A stretch of 64,000 nucleotides of DNA from Fragilariopsis cylindrus CCMP1102 (taxonomy: Eukaryota > Bacillariophyta > Bacillariophyceae > Bacillariales > Bacillariaceae): positions 248,001 to 312,000 of the forward strand of contig FMBT01000301.1 in NCBI GenBank assembly GCA_900095095.1, in the 5' to 3' direction. A program made the position numbers and the translations under genes. The notes below the pieces were generated by a model, which saw only the letters and a list, made by a program, of their open reading frames with translations, made no database searches and had not been told where the DNA came from. Below are positions 33,203-44,895 of the stretch, piece by piece; within the stretch, counting starts at the first letter, position 1; each line of letters starts with the position of its first letter.

Positions 33203-34217
33203 TGTGGATATAGGTGGTTGAATCTTTTACTGTGGAAAATGTATAATATTGGTGCTATTGTCTCACTTTTTTGTAGTGCCATATACAATAATCGATAGGC
33301 CCATAATAAAATTTTATGTCATCACCAAGTATATATCTAAGTTTGGTGCGCCCATGATATAGGGAGGGGATCCCCCATCTTTTGCTAATTAGTGCTTGAT
33401 TGAGGGAGAGTAAAATTTTGTTGAACATCCTCTCTCTACTTACTTTTTGATTGATGTGTGGTGGAGTTTGATTGATATGCATAAAAATAGTCTACACTAC
33501 ACATGATTCATACCATTTCAAATTTGTATTGGCATATTGTGCCGACATTACTATGAAATTTCAACATGATGCAATTATTGATTGGTGGATATACAGGGGC
33601 CCCAACTATTACCTTTTAGTATTAGGGGAAAATATCGTCAAACCCACAGCCAGTCATTTGCCCACAAGCATATAAATAATGATGTGTTCAAGTGGCATCT
33701 CAAATCAGGAAATTGAACAAAAGCGCAACAAGCATTTACACAGAGTCGAGTGATGCACCTCCTCCTTCTCTATGTTCCCTCCTTGTTCTTATCAACAACC
33801 CATTTCTATAGAAACTTACAACAATTTTAAGATAAACAAATGGGTACAATGTATACATGGCGATGATACGGAATTCTAGAGATTGGGGGTACTACACCAA
33901 ATGAATGTCACCACAGGTTGGTGTGTTACTTGTTGCCTTGTGTGATGGAATTGCATTTTAAGCAGAAAAAAACCCCAGCAAACATACCCATCAATGGGAC
34001 CCTTCTAATAATAGTCCACCAGTAACAAAAGAATATCACCACCCTGACAATACTACTTACTGTTATCAATAATTGAGCTTATTCACTGGCTAGTAGGTCC
34101 ACAATCCTGTGCAAACTTAGCGGATGTTTACTGCAGCATCACATCTATAAAAATCAAAGCATGAGCTTGCCAATTCTGCCTACACTTTACTACCTTTGTG
34201 TGCTGTTTTTCTATTCC

Positions 34218-34218
<1 letters not shown>

Positions 34219-34249
<31 letters not shown>
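34219..34249. repeat. CA microsatellite
   Basis: About 15 CA units within otherwise unassigned DNA. Confidence 0.9.
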
Positions 34250-34252
<3 letters not shown>

Positions 34253-34263
34253 TCTCATCATTA

Positions 34264-34345
34264 TCTCTCACTGTATCTCTGAGAGTGTGTACAAAGATTG
34301 ATGATCTCTCACTGTATCTCTGAGAGTGTTTACAAAGAATGATGA
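34264..34345 (+). repeat. 41-bp tandem repeat, two copies
   Basis: Copies at 34264-34304 and 34305-34345, both containing TCTCTCACTGTATCTCTGAG. They differ at two bases by eye. Each unit holds a small inverted repeat (CTCTCA...TGAGAG), so each can form a hairpin. Confidence 0.85.
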
Positions 34346-35368
34346 TGGTATTATGCCTTCTCATTCTTGGTGGTGGAATATTATTAGCAAGCTGCTACAC
34401 TTCTCACATTCTAAAATAATGTCAATGTCTGTCCGCCTAGCTTCGCCTAGCTTCGCCCCTCGGCATCTCATTTCGCTACTTCGACTGTTCGCGACTTCGA
34501 CTGCTTCGACTCATGAATAATAATATAAATGAGTCAAATGATGGCGAATGACAATTTTAGTACGGTAGTAACCACGTTAGCGGATACGGTAAGACCCATC
34601 AAGTTTTTATTTGGTGTCATTGTTCAAAATCTGTTCTCTAACTAATGATTAACGAAGGTGTCAACCATTCTCGGTAAGGGGAAGTGACGTAATATGTTAC
34701 AGGATGACAAAAATACGATTGACTTATTATTCTCGTCCGCGAGGTCCTATATCGAGCTATATAGCGAAAATTCAAATTACCCTTGTTTCTGATTTGTTTA
34801 AAATTCTTCGGTTCGCGCATTTTGCCGGAAGGGTGAGGAAGTTCAACTAGATTGTTCTTCAAATCATCAGCTATTACCGAAATTTATAAGAAATTCGATA
34901 GTGAATTTCTCAAATGATCGAAAGAACACCAAAAAAAAGAATTTCTTTCGATTCGATTGGTCGATGTACAATTCTCTTTTTCAATTGCGGCGATGCATTG
35001 CGGCATGTGTTCAATGGCATGCGAAAATTGTAAGTTGGAAAAACAGTCTTTTTATGTGTCGTAGAACATGGACTTGAAGTACTTGTCACTGATCTTGACA
35101 GTCAATAATTACAGTAAAATAGCAGAAAAAATGCGCACCTCCATAGCACATGAAAAAATCAACTTTATTATGTGCATGTTACGTACGTGTCCAACAAAGT
35201 TATGATAGAAGATTCACAATTTTTCTATTCACTTTTCATAACTTCTCACAGAATTTCTTCTAAGAACTTGTAAGAAAAGGAATCTACTCTGGTTTTAGAC
35301 AAGAACATTCGCCGAAGAAACAAGACAAGACAAACAAAACAAGACAACACAATAACCATTTTAAGATC

Positions 35369-37156
35369 ATGAGCAAGATGCAACAGCTTCCTGATCCTTT
35401 ACGCATGACTACTAAGACCAGCAATAATAGTCGAATAATAAGGCGAAGGCTTGGTAACAATAGTGACGATAACAATAGCACTACTGTTACTACAAGGAAG
35501 ATTCCTCTCTCAATGATGATTATATCATGTAGTAGTAATAGTAGTCAAGGTGATCGGGAGGAAGGGGGAGAAGAAATGATGATAGAAGAAGATTCGGCTA
35601 CTACCAATAGTACTACTACTACTACTACTACTAAGTCATCCTTCTCAATATCGCCTTCTTCCGTAGCAATGGCGGCGAACAATTCGAATTCGAATTCGAA
35701 TTCGAGTTCAAATACTACTACTACTACTACTACTACTACTTTCTCTCCTTCTCTTGAAGAAGAATCTACATCATTCCTTCCAGCTACATCAACATCAACA
35801 TCAACATCAACACCTACAACCAATAATATGCAAGGTGCAATGATTACTGCAGGATTAACATCATCTTTTTCGGCATCTGGTTTATCCAAACAGAGTAGTA
35901 AAATACCGGCACTCACATTACGTCCAAAATCAAGGAAACAATACCGACAACAACAACAGCCTTCTTCTTTCCGAACAGCACCTACATGTAAGATATTTAT
36001 TCCAATGTTAGATGAACCAGGACAATATCAGCTACAGTCATCACAGCAGCAGCTGCTACTACAACGAAGACGACTTCGAGGACCAGCAACATCAGCAGCA
36101 GCAGCAGCACCAGCAGCAGCAGCTGTAGTTACACCAGCTTCAAAAAAAACATCAGTACAAGAAGTATCTCAACAACTGCAGCAGCAGTACCAACAATATA
36201 CGCCAGCAATATCAATGCCAATGTTACCAATGTTACCAATGGCAATGCCACCACCGCCACCACTATTACACCGAATGCTGCACTCACAACAGGATGACGA
36301 TGATGATGATGATCATCGTGATGTTATTTCTGTTACTCCTTTCACTACTCCATCATTTTGTTTAAGAAGAAGAAGAAGAAGAACACCAACAATTACAACT
36401 ACTGGTAGTCCAAGGAAGACGACCGAACGTGGTACAAAGAGAAGTCGGATGAGTTTTCAACGCCGTCTTTTCGATGATGATGATGCTGATGATGATGCTG
36501 ATGATGATGATGATCGGGATGGTGGTGTAATAGATGACGATGACGATGATGATGATATGATCGAACAACGTGAACACGATCGAGAACAACGTGAACTAGA
36601 CCTAGACCGCTATCAGCATCAGCATCAAGACCGAGACTACAAGAAGATGAAGTCTAAGAAGAAGCAGCAGCAGGAACCACTTTCACCTTCTCCACCACTT
36701 TTTGTCCCATATTTTGATTTCAATAACAAGAAAAATACTACACTATTCTTCACCGCACCACCTTCATCATCGACGGTATCGTCATCGTCGTCATCGTCGT
36801 CTCCACCATCATCAACACCAACAACCTGTGTAGGGGTTGGAAGAGGTGAAGCAAAAGGAGAAACGATGGTAAGGACTAGTACAGTTACTGCTTCAACAGC
36901 GACTGCTGTTAAGAAACCAAAACCAATGCGACCGTTCGAAGTATTACCATCATCTTCATCATCATCATCATCACCATTTATGTTGAAACAACAATCCATG
37001 ATGATCGGCAATGGTGATTTTACGCAACAACAACATCAACATCAGCAAAAAGATAATTTCACCACATCAACAGCAACAACAAAAGCAGTACCACCACATC
37101 CACCGATCTTCTTCGATACGATGAATGCTGCAGTAGCAATGAGTATCAGCAACAAA

Positions 37157-37188
<32 letters not shown>

Positions 37189-37402
37189 TGGTGGTTGGGG
37201 TGGTCCAATAAATACTAGCAACAACAACAAAATTAACATCAACAGCAACATCAACAACTATGATAGTAATGATACGGTTGTATCATCGTCATCATCATCA
37301 TTGTCCTCGTCGATGGAGTGTTCTGCTTTTTCATTTTCATCATTATCATCAGTATCATCATCATCATCGATGATGGCATGGGCAACAACACCAGATAGAT
37401 AA
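35369..37402 (+). CDS. Large low-complexity protein of unknown function
   Basis: A single-exon 677-aa frame with ATG at 35369 (MSKMQQLPDPLRMTTK). It is dominated by Ser, Thr, Asn, Gln, Asp and Ala runs. Islands of normal composition occur: ALTLRPKSRKQYR followed by FRTAPTCKIFIPMLDEPGQ (about 190-220), SVTPFTTPSFCLRRRRRRTP (about 320-340), KRSRMSFQRRLFDDDD (about 358) and PLSPSPPLFVPYFDF (about 450). Basic patches (RRRRRR, KKMKSKKK) could be nuclear signals. I recognise no domain. That a 2-kb frame is kept through many trinucleotide runs supports real coding, but such runs can also keep frames open passively. A nuclear or RNA-related role is speculation. Confidence 0.6.
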
Positions 37403-38127
37403 ATCCTACACTCCTAATATACGGTCATATAAGATTAAGATCCTTCATTTACTACTTAGTATTGCTGTAGGACTACTACGTACATAGAACCTACAACATC
37501 ACGTAAAACTTTATACTATTATTTATCGTTTCTTTATATTATGGTTCGTTCGACGATGTTTCCTTTATCCGAACGTCACGAAATTGCTTCCATTGCAATA
37601 CCAGTCAACACTGGATCAAACTCGAGTCAACAGCCCTTACAGCAACTTCTAATGAATTTAGTGTATTTCCCTATTTCATTTCAAATAAAGCGAATGCACC
37701 AAATAACTTCGCAGAACATGCGCATTTGCTTGTGATGTTTTCCTCCATCACTATTGCTGTGCGTTAGGCGGTACCGTACTTCTTTGATCGTTTTCTTTAT
37801 TGCAATTTGATTATTTGATTTTCATTCACGCACAGCACTTCATACAATCAATCATGCGGGACTGTTTCCGTAAAAAAATTAGAACGATTACCAAGTAAAA
37901 AATAAATAATTAAAAGCATTTTTGTAGTCCTATTTGTGAACGATTACAAGTAAAGTAAATAACTAAAAACATCCTAGTCCTATTGACGTTTAGGATTGGA
38001 CTTACAACAACATTATATCAGATCTAAAAAAGTAATTGATTGCAATATAAGTCCAATGTTTAGAAAACAACAGCGGACGAAGAGGCAAGGCGAATGGATC
38101 ATATTATTAGGCAATCCCTTTTAAAAA
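37403..38127. other. Convergent intergenic region with a tandem repeat
   Basis: It lies between the 3' ends of two genes. An imperfect tandem repeat of about 55 bp lies at about 37881-37985 (GAACGATTAC.AAGTAAA...AGTCCTATT). A short 64-codon frame at 37541-37735 has no support as a gene. Confidence 0.5.
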
Positions 38128-40131
38128 TTAATGTAAGATTATCCCATTATAAAATAAATCACTTTCATATACTTCGCGACATATATTAGGTATTCCGCTA
38201 TTACTGTCACTACTGTCACTACCACTACTAAAGTCATAACAGGCATAATCAAAGGAATGTAGTATACATAATGATTTTGCTACCCTACTATTTGAGTTCC
38301 AGACATTTTTTGCCGCTTGATAAGTACCATATATATCCTTGGAACTTTTATGCAATCCTTTAATTTCCATATTTGGCATAATTGTAGTAGAACTAGTACT
38401 AATACTGTCCATTGCTGCTGTTGCTGTTGTAGGATCAACAACAACGTCTTCATTGTCATTATCATCGCCATTACTATTACGCGTCGTCGTTGTCGTCATC
38501 AACGTTCCTTTACTAGTGCTATTGTTATTGCTACTGCTGTTGTCATCATTCATTATTGACGTACTAGTAGTCCTACCACCAATATTTGGACAAGTATTTA
38601 ATAAAAATGTTGGAAATGTTTCTGTTAGATTATTTAGATTTGATAAATACCAATTATTATTATTTTTACTAGTACTAGTACTAGTATGATGATGTAATAA
38701 ATTCAAATCATTTAAGAATGGTAGTATTCTGGACATGGAGGCAAAATGTTTATAAAATTTATTTTTATAAAATGAGAAATGTTCTTCTAATACATCTTGT
38801 ACAAATTGTATAAAACGTGTCTCTAATTGTTGCTGCATCATTGGGATAGTTGTATTATCGTTTATGGTTGTTGTTGTTATTGTAACGTTACCGTTATTAT
38901 TATTACTTTTATCGTTTGCCCTCGCCCATGGTGGTAAATTTGTATAGGGTGCTAAATTACTATTCTTTTTTGATGGCGAATCATTCGTTTGTTCTATCAG
39001 ACGGAATTCTACTTCATTATAACCAGATAAGAAATGTGATATTGGATCACGTAATACAGTAAATAGACATGGCTTGGAACGATTCGTATTATTAAAAGTA
39101 AAAATATTATTATTTTCATCATCATCATTATCATTATCATCATTAATAAGAGTAGTGCTATTATTATTATTATTATTATTACTGTTCATTTTTTGTTGAA
39201 CTTGTTTATGGAATAAAAATTTCATATCATTTATTTTTAAATTTTCTAAATAGGTATCATTATCATATAATGCCATCATTGCAGTTGCATTACTATTACT
39301 GGTAATATTATTATGCTGCCTAATATGACCATTGGATTGACGATTATATAATTTATGTAAATAGGAATGTATTTGATCATTCGCACATTTCCATATCGGG
39401 ACATACAATATTGTATTTGTGGGATCATTTTCATTTATATAGATTGTAAAACCAAATCCACCTTTATAAAAATAGTTGACAAATTTATGTTGATTTTGTT
39501 TTTGATTGTCATGTTCATTATTGTTATTTTCATCATTTTGATCGTCATCATTATTGTTATTGTTGTTGTTGGTGATGTCAGTAGTTTTCGTTTCCTTTTT
39601 CGTTTCCTTCTTCTTTTTCGTTTTCGTTTCCTTCTTCTTCTGTTCAATTAGACCAAATTCTTTTCTAGCTAATTGAAATAATGTTGGTCCTAATGTGACA
39701 TTCGGTATACCATTTGGACATAATTTTTGTTGAAGTATTGGCCATCGAATATTCTGATTATTCTTATTCTTATATTGAAAATGATCTTCTTCCTTTTTCT
39801 CTGCCTTCTCTTTCGTGTTTAGTGTTGTTACTGATTCTAAAGATACGACGATATCAGCAGCAGATGATGATACGTTATTTATTATATTGGTACTGTTATT
39901 GTTATAGTTGTTATTGATGTTGTTAATTGAAGATGACCAAAAAAGCCGCTTTGGATTTATCTTATACCAGTGATGATGCGATGATGACGATGACGATGTC
40001 GATGACGGTTTATCAAAATTGATTTTGTGTTCACGTACAAGTACAAGTACAAGTAACAATAATGATACAAAAATTGAAATCAAGGAGGTAGGATGACAAT
40101 ACCTGTATTGTTGTCGAGACACCATCGTCAT
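38128..40131 (-). CDS. Sulfotransferase, carbohydrate sulfotransferase-like, type II membrane
   Basis: A 667-aa single-exon protein from the ATG at 40131 (MTMVSRQQYRYC). The same frame is open further upstream without another ATG. A short basic cytoplasmic end precedes one span (about 15-33, SLISIFVSLLLLVLVLV), typical of Golgi type II enzymes. PAPS-binding signatures: a 5'-phosphosulfate loop-like YVPIWKCANDQIHSYL (about 245) and a 3'-phosphate block LFTVLRDPISHFLSGYNE (about 360), as in the Sulfotransfer_2 family. The C terminus holds SLCILHSFDYACYDF. Asn, Asp and Thr runs interrupt the core. It should transfer sulfate from PAPS to glycans; the acceptor is unknown. It diverges from the ankyrin-like gene at 41114 across about 1 kb. 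Confidence 0.75.
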   Translation of the reverse strand: MTMVSRQQYRYCHPTSLISIFVSLLLLVLVLVREHKINFDKPSSTSSSSSSHHHWYKINPKRLFWSSSINNINNNYNNNSTNIINNVSSSAADIVVSLESVTTLNTKEKAEKKEEDHFQYKNKNNQNIRWPILQQKLCPNGIPNVTLGPTLFQLARKEFGLIEQKKKETKTKKKKETKKETKTTDITNNNNNNNDDDQNDENNNNEHDNQKQNQHKFVNYFYKGGFGFTIYINENDPTNTILYVPIWKCANDQIHSYLHKLYNRQSNGHIRQHNNITSNSNATAMMALYDNDTYLENLKINDMKFLFHKQVQQKMNSNNNNNNNSTTLINDDNDNDDDENNNIFTFNNTNRSKPCLFTVLRDPISHFLSGYNEVEFRLIEQTNDSPSKKNSNLAPYTNLPPWARANDKSNNNNGNVTITTTTINDNTTIPMMQQQLETRFIQFVQDVLEEHFSFYKNKFYKHFASMSRILPFLNDLNLLHHHTSTSTSKNNNNWYLSNLNNLTETFPTFLLNTCPNIGGRTTSTSIMNDDNSSSNNNSTSKGTLMTTTTTRNSNGDDNDNEDVVVDPTTATAAMDSISTSSTTIMPNMEIKGLHKSSKDIYGTYQAAKNVWNSNSRVAKSLCILHSFDYACYDFSSGSDSSDSNSGIPNICREVYESDLFYNGIILH

Positions 40132-41113
40132 GCAGTCAATATCGATTTTACGATCTACTAGTACGAATACAAATCTGGCAGAGAGTGTGGCTGAAGAAGC
40201 TACTATCTTCTCGTTATTCTTGGGGAAGCAGACACGCAAGCAATACAGTCGTTTTCTTGTGTAGTTGTGAAGTTAACGTCTTCTTGCTATTATAATTTTT
40301 CATGAATTTGAATTTGAATCGCACGCACCAGCCAGTACATACAATTCTTTTCTACGACTCATTCGACTAAAACCTCAACGTCTTCTGCCTGCCTCCTTAT
40401 CCTCTTTTATCAAACGTGGATTGCTTCATTGACTTCTTTTTTTTAACGGGGATCTTTTACTACAAAAGAAGATCCTCTCGCTCATCTGTGGCCCTTCCGT
40501 AACTGTAAATATCGTGGGGGCTGATCGAAAACTAATAGTTATGTTCACTTTTGCAGAAGCAGGTACCACATACAGTACCATCTTTTTAGGTAAGCGGGTA
40601 AGCTAAGCTTTTTTACCAAGTAGGTAGGCAAAGCGTTTAGGGTAACCGCTTTTTAGGGGAAGTGCGTATGCTACTGAAAGTGGGTACCCCTACCCGCTTC
40701 TTGTAAGCATATAGTGGGTATCCCAACATGCTTTAAAAAACTCAAATTATTTAGTTTCTACCAAACCCCCAAAAATTGTTAGTGCCGCAAGCCTTTTTTG
40801 CGCGCTTTCAGATTTACAGTAACAACGTTACGGTTTGAGGCTTGCGTGAGAGGTATGGAGACAACAAATATGATGTGAAGTTAACAAGGTAAGCAGCAAC
40901 GCGAACACAACAAATAGCACATTAGCACATACAAGTCTGCAACGTAAACACAACAAATAGCACATAACACATCGATCATACATCATAAGATCTTTGTTCG
41001 TTGTTTTTTTAACGTCCATTTCCTCGCAACTATCATTCGTATTCGGATTCACCTTCAAGTCATTGACGAAACAGAGAGAGAGAGAGAGAGAGAACGGTTG
41101 TATTATTGGAACC
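40132..41113. promoter_or_regulatory. Divergent intergenic region
   Basis: It separates the sulfotransferase (minus) from the ankyrin-like gene (plus). A cluster at 40585-40740 repeats GGGTA/TACCC words (agcgggta, gggtaacc, tgggtacccc, tacccgc). A GA run (about 41073-41094) lies about 20 bp before the ATG at 41114. The frame of the ankyrin-like gene is open upstream to 40994 but has no better ATG. Confidence 0.5.
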
Positions 41114-42631
41114 ATGGACGAAGAACAACAAATAGTGCAACAGCAACTCAATACGGAGGAGAGACTGAAATTGATTCTAATTCTCCAACGGAAATATACT
41201 AAATGTCCATTCCGAACAAAGAAAAAGATAGATCGACTAGTAGATGCTTTCCTAGAAGAACTTGAAGATGATATACATCATCTACTTTGTAACATGAAAG
41301 ATGACGGATACTATCATGCTGCTGCTGCTGATGATGATTCTGATGATTCTGATGATTCTGATGATTCTGATGATTCTGATTCTGATTTGGATGTTTATTG
41401 TGGTCTGGACAGTGATCGTGATACACCTGCTGAAGTTGAAACCGCTATACGTTTGTTTCCTCGAATTCTATCAAGACGGGGAGGGAGTTTGGGTACTGGA
41501 TATCCTATTCATTATCTCTCGTATATTACCAACGACAGTACGCATTCTTTTCTTTGCAATTTGAAGGCAGTTTCTTTCATCCCTCTCGTAGCTCGATTAG
41601 CGATAGAGTTTGGATCGTTTGAGGAGCATGAATGTGGAGGATTGTTAACTAAAAAAAATTCCTTTGCATCGTCAAGGGGGGGCGGACGCACCGTGTTGAA
41701 TTGGCTGATGCTAAGTGACCACAACTCTGAAACTTTGACAAGTCATGAGGATCATGTTGAACTAGTCGACAACCAATATCTTCAAGTTTTGATAAAATTA
41801 CGACGAATGGGTCTTCTTAAGAAAAAAGACATTCGAAATTGCAACCTAATATATTCAATATTGTACAACGGTGGTCCTGGTTTTTCGGAAAGAAGATTTC
41901 GTTTTGTAGTCGAATGGGATCCAACATCATTATTACAGGAACGTATCTATGATTATGAAATTAGAAAAAATACTTGTATTATTCCACTTCATCATGCTGC
42001 ACTGAATTCATATATTCACGTCTTTCAATTCGTATTCGAATATGGAATACGTTACTTTCCTAAAAAGAAAGGTATTAATCTTTTATTCAAGATAAATAAA
42101 AACGAAGAAACACCCTTCCGATTGGCTTGTAATAAATTTGGATATGTAGAAGTGATGAGAGTCATAGAAGAAAGTCTTATTCGTTGCTATTCGTTGTCAT
42201 TGGACAATTCACCACCGTTAAATATTGTGGAGGCATTATTGATGGCAGCTACTGACGAAAGTGTTCACCTAGATTGTGTCTATTTCTTGTTGCGTAGACA
42301 ACCCGATGTGCTAATAAAACCTTTGTCGGTATCGATCAACAACAACAACAACAATGGTAATGGTAATGATAGTGATATTTCTGTCGACGATGGTGGTGGC
42401 GGTGATGTTAGCGGCGATGATGGCGGCGGTAACAGTAGGAAAAATGAAGATGAAAGCGTTGGGGATAGTGCCGAATATGATGGGAATGACACCGGTATTC
42501 GTGACAATGCTAATCAAGACGACGGTAATGCCACTGCGAAAAGGAACCATAGTGGCAACGGGAACAAAGAGGAGGAAGAAATTGCAAATTCGTTAATAGA
42601 TCGAAAACGAAAGAGAGAAATACAGAACTAA
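41114..42631 (+). CDS. Ankyrin-like repeat protein of a diatom-expanded family
   Basis: A 505-aa single-exon protein. The ATG at 41114 (MDEEQQIVQQQL) has a good context (ACCATGG). Early residues hold a (DDS)n run (about 75-95). The core has ankyrin-like helical repeats: GRTVLNWLMLSDHNS, IIPLHHAALNSYIHVFQFVF, YGIRYFPKKKGINLLF, ETPFRLACNKFGYVEVMRVI, and LLMAATDESVHLDCVYFLLR. I know this arrangement from memory as a large family in Fragilariopsis and Pseudo-nitzschia, with motifs such as 'IPLH.AA', 'GIRY.PKKKGI.LLF' and 'TPF..AC.K.G'. The tail is Gly/Asp/Asn-rich and ends in a basic patch (DRKRKREIQN), a possible nuclear signal. Function is unknown; protein-protein binding is likely. Confidence 0.8.
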   Translation: MDEEQQIVQQQLNTEERLKLILILQRKYTKCPFRTKKKIDRLVDAFLEELEDDIHHLLCNMKDDGYYHAAAADDDSDDSDDSDDSDDSDSDLDVYCGLDSDRDTPAEVETAIRLFPRILSRRGGSLGTGYPIHYLSYITNDSTHSFLCNLKAVSFIPLVARLAIEFGSFEEHECGGLLTKKNSFASSRGGGRTVLNWLMLSDHNSETLTSHEDHVELVDNQYLQVLIKLRRMGLLKKKDIRNCNLIYSILYNGGPGFSERRFRFVVEWDPTSLLQERIYDYEIRKNTCIIPLHHAALNSYIHVFQFVFEYGIRYFPKKKGINLLFKINKNEETPFRLACNKFGYVEVMRVIEESLIRCYSLSLDNSPPLNIVEALLMAATDESVHLDCVYFLLRRQPDVLIKPLSVSINNNNNNGNGNDSDISVDDGGGGDVSGDDGGGNSRKNEDESVGDSAEYDGNDTGIRDNANQDDGNATAKRNHSGNGNKEEEEIANSLIDRKRKREIQN

Positions 42632-43187
42632 CGGTATGTATGTATGGTGATAGTGATCGGTCAGGTATGCGGTCGTTCGCTCGTTGTGGAGTACTCCTTG
42701 GTTCTGGTTTTGGAGTTGAAAATGCATTAGCAATATCAGATCATACCTGACGTCATGAACCATTTCTGATGGTTGTCTTCCCCGTCTTGTTCCGTGTTGG
42801 TCCACCTATCCCTTAAATTCTACGCTGAATTACCATTCAATATCTTGAAATACGTACGCATTTATTGTAGCTTCCGGTAATATGTTCAGTTTGTGTTAAT
42901 TCTTCACTCTTAGTTTTATATCTTATATCTTTAGATCTTTTAGGCAGGACTATTGAATAACTGCTGATTTTGATACACAACATGATAAGTTTGATAAGAA
43001 TGACAATAACGCATAAGTATGAAAGGAATTGCTGCATGTTAATATAACAATAGAAATATAGCAACATGTAGTAGGACAGACTGAAGAAGTAAAATAAAGT
43101 ATTTACAATATATATTTTCGCATGGGCCAATTACATTTTATTCAGTTGTCTGAGGTTTTCTGAAAGTTCAGTTGATGCCATCATTCA
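42632..43187. other. Convergent intergenic region
   Basis: It lies between the 3' ends of the ankyrin-like gene and the EF-hand gene. Only short frames occur; nothing is recognised. AT-rich. Confidence 0.5.
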
Positions 43188-44895
43188 TCATAATTCTTTA
43201 CCATCATCATTCGATTCAATTTCTTTATTGACCATTATTTCCCATTCATCACGTGTAATAACACCATCACCATCTTTATCCACCGCCATAAATAAGGCTT
43301 TCATTTCATAATCAGTTAACATCACACTTGTTTTACCGATACCATTACGTAATGTATCTAAATCAACTTCTCCATTATTACCATCCCCGCCATCATCGCC
43401 ACCATTGCCATTACCATTTCCAGCAGCAATACGATCAAATACATTAATCATAGATGTTCTACTATAATTACGATCATTACTTTTTGCTAATTTTTTTAAT
43501 ACTTTTTTGGTATTCCGACCTAATGTTTCATCCACTTCTTCATTCGCTATCCATGTTCCATCAGATGTGGTACCTAATAAAAAGAATAATGGACGTATTA
43601 CTTTATTGAAATAGGTTATTGATACAACAATTGCAGTTGTTGCAAATATTATTGCTGGTATTGCTCGAAACGTACCCAGTCGTAATATACAACCAAGCAT
43701 ACCAGTCAAAATCACACCAATAAAAATTGGAAACATTGCACTATTAATGAACACGAAATTATCATGACAATGTACTAACATCCATAGTACAGATTTTGCA
43801 TCCATTAAATAAGAGGATAAACCTAAAAATAAACCACATATCATCACATGGACACAACATGAAAAAAATACAAATGAGACATTAATTTCATAAAGTATTT
43901 TAATGACATAAAATGTTGTCTGTGATATACCGTCGTAATGGTAATCAAGATTATTATTATCACCATCGTAGTCTTCTCCATCACCTTGCCATAATAATGT
44001 ATCTTCTACCAACAGAGGTAAAAACATGGATAAAAATAAACAATCCATCACAATTAAATAACCAAATAATGATTGTTGACATTTCAGGCTAGTCATGACC
44101 GATTCTGCTTCCTTTTCTGAAAATTTACCATCGATTGCAACACGTTCAATCATGGAACATAATAATACACCCTTTTTTTATTTTAAAGTTAATAATAAGT
44201 TGTAGTAGTAGTAGTAGTAAATTTTTGGACGGCAGTTAGTTTTGTTTTATACGAGAATGAATGAACACTAGTGGCACTGCTTTACTTACCGTAACAGAAC
44301 TACAACTTTGTTTTGTTTTACCAACCCATTCATTTAAATCTTTCAACATAACATCATTATCATATGTTGCTTTATTTTTTTTTTTACTATTCGATCGTTG
44401 CGCTTCCTTTTTCATTTCCTTTTCCCTTTTACTTTTACTATTACTTATTCCTCGCATAGAAGCAGTCAAATTTGAAATTGAGGATGCCAATAATGATCCT
44501 GAGGATGAATTAAAATCAGAATTGTCTTTATCATTATTATTATTATTATTATTGTTATTATTATTTCGTCCATCACCACCCCCACCCCAACCACGAAGTA
44601 TACTACTGTAGCTATTATTCAAAGAAGATACTTCTACGTCTGATGCTGATAAAAAGTCACTTGATGCTTGTGTTGTATTTCCATCAACGTCGCTAGAGTA
44701 TGATACCTTCTTCTTTATTGGGGGTTTATAAGTAGGTGCAGGGTTATTCGTGTTCTTCGCATTCTTCGTGTCATTCGTGTTATTCGTATTATTAGCTACA
44801 GTCACAACTACTGCAGCAGCCTCATCGTCGGTCTTATTGTTGCTACTTGCATAACTGATTTCATCGTCATCGTTACTGGTATAATTATTCATCAT
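43188..44895 (-). CDS. Membrane protein with C-terminal EF-hand
   Basis: Two exons inferred: 44290-44895 and 43188-44171 (529 aa); GTTACG|GTAAGT joins AAAG|GGTGTA in phase 0. The first exon is low-complexity and basic. Exon 2 holds hydrophobic helices: FGYLIVMDCLFLSMFLPLLV, INVSFVFFSCCVHVMICGLF, FPIFIGVILTGMLGCILRLG and AIPAIIFATTAIVVSITYF. Near the C terminus is a canonical calcium-binding loop, DKDGDGVITRDE (about residue 505), preceded by a possible degenerate EF-hand (EVDLDTLRNGIG). A calcium-regulated membrane protein is likely. No channel pore or enzyme domain is recognised. Confidence 0.8.

Larger units (their letters stand above)
31096..35368. other. Gene-poor 4.3-kb stretch with relics and repeats
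   Basis: No intact gene is seen. Contents: a GT run (about 31519-31540), LRR-like relics on the minus strand (31980-32240 and near 32960), a diverged tandem repeat (about 32985-33066 and 33120-33202), a CA run (34219-34249) and a 41-bp tandem repeat (34264-34345). A loose similarity between about 31660-31780 and 32600-32720 (CAGTAT.TAAA, CACCATCA.CAGTA) suggests an older duplication. The last 400 bp before 35369 is probably the promoter and 5' UTR of the next gene. Confidence 0.5.

Noticed and set aside
34205-34345. CRISPR-like array of short repeats
   Set aside because: Only two adjacent 41-bp copies without spacers, in a eukaryotic setting.
37042-37257. Leucine-rich minus-strand frame suggesting a membrane protein
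   Set aside because: Antisense of CAG/CAA runs in the large plus-strand ORF.
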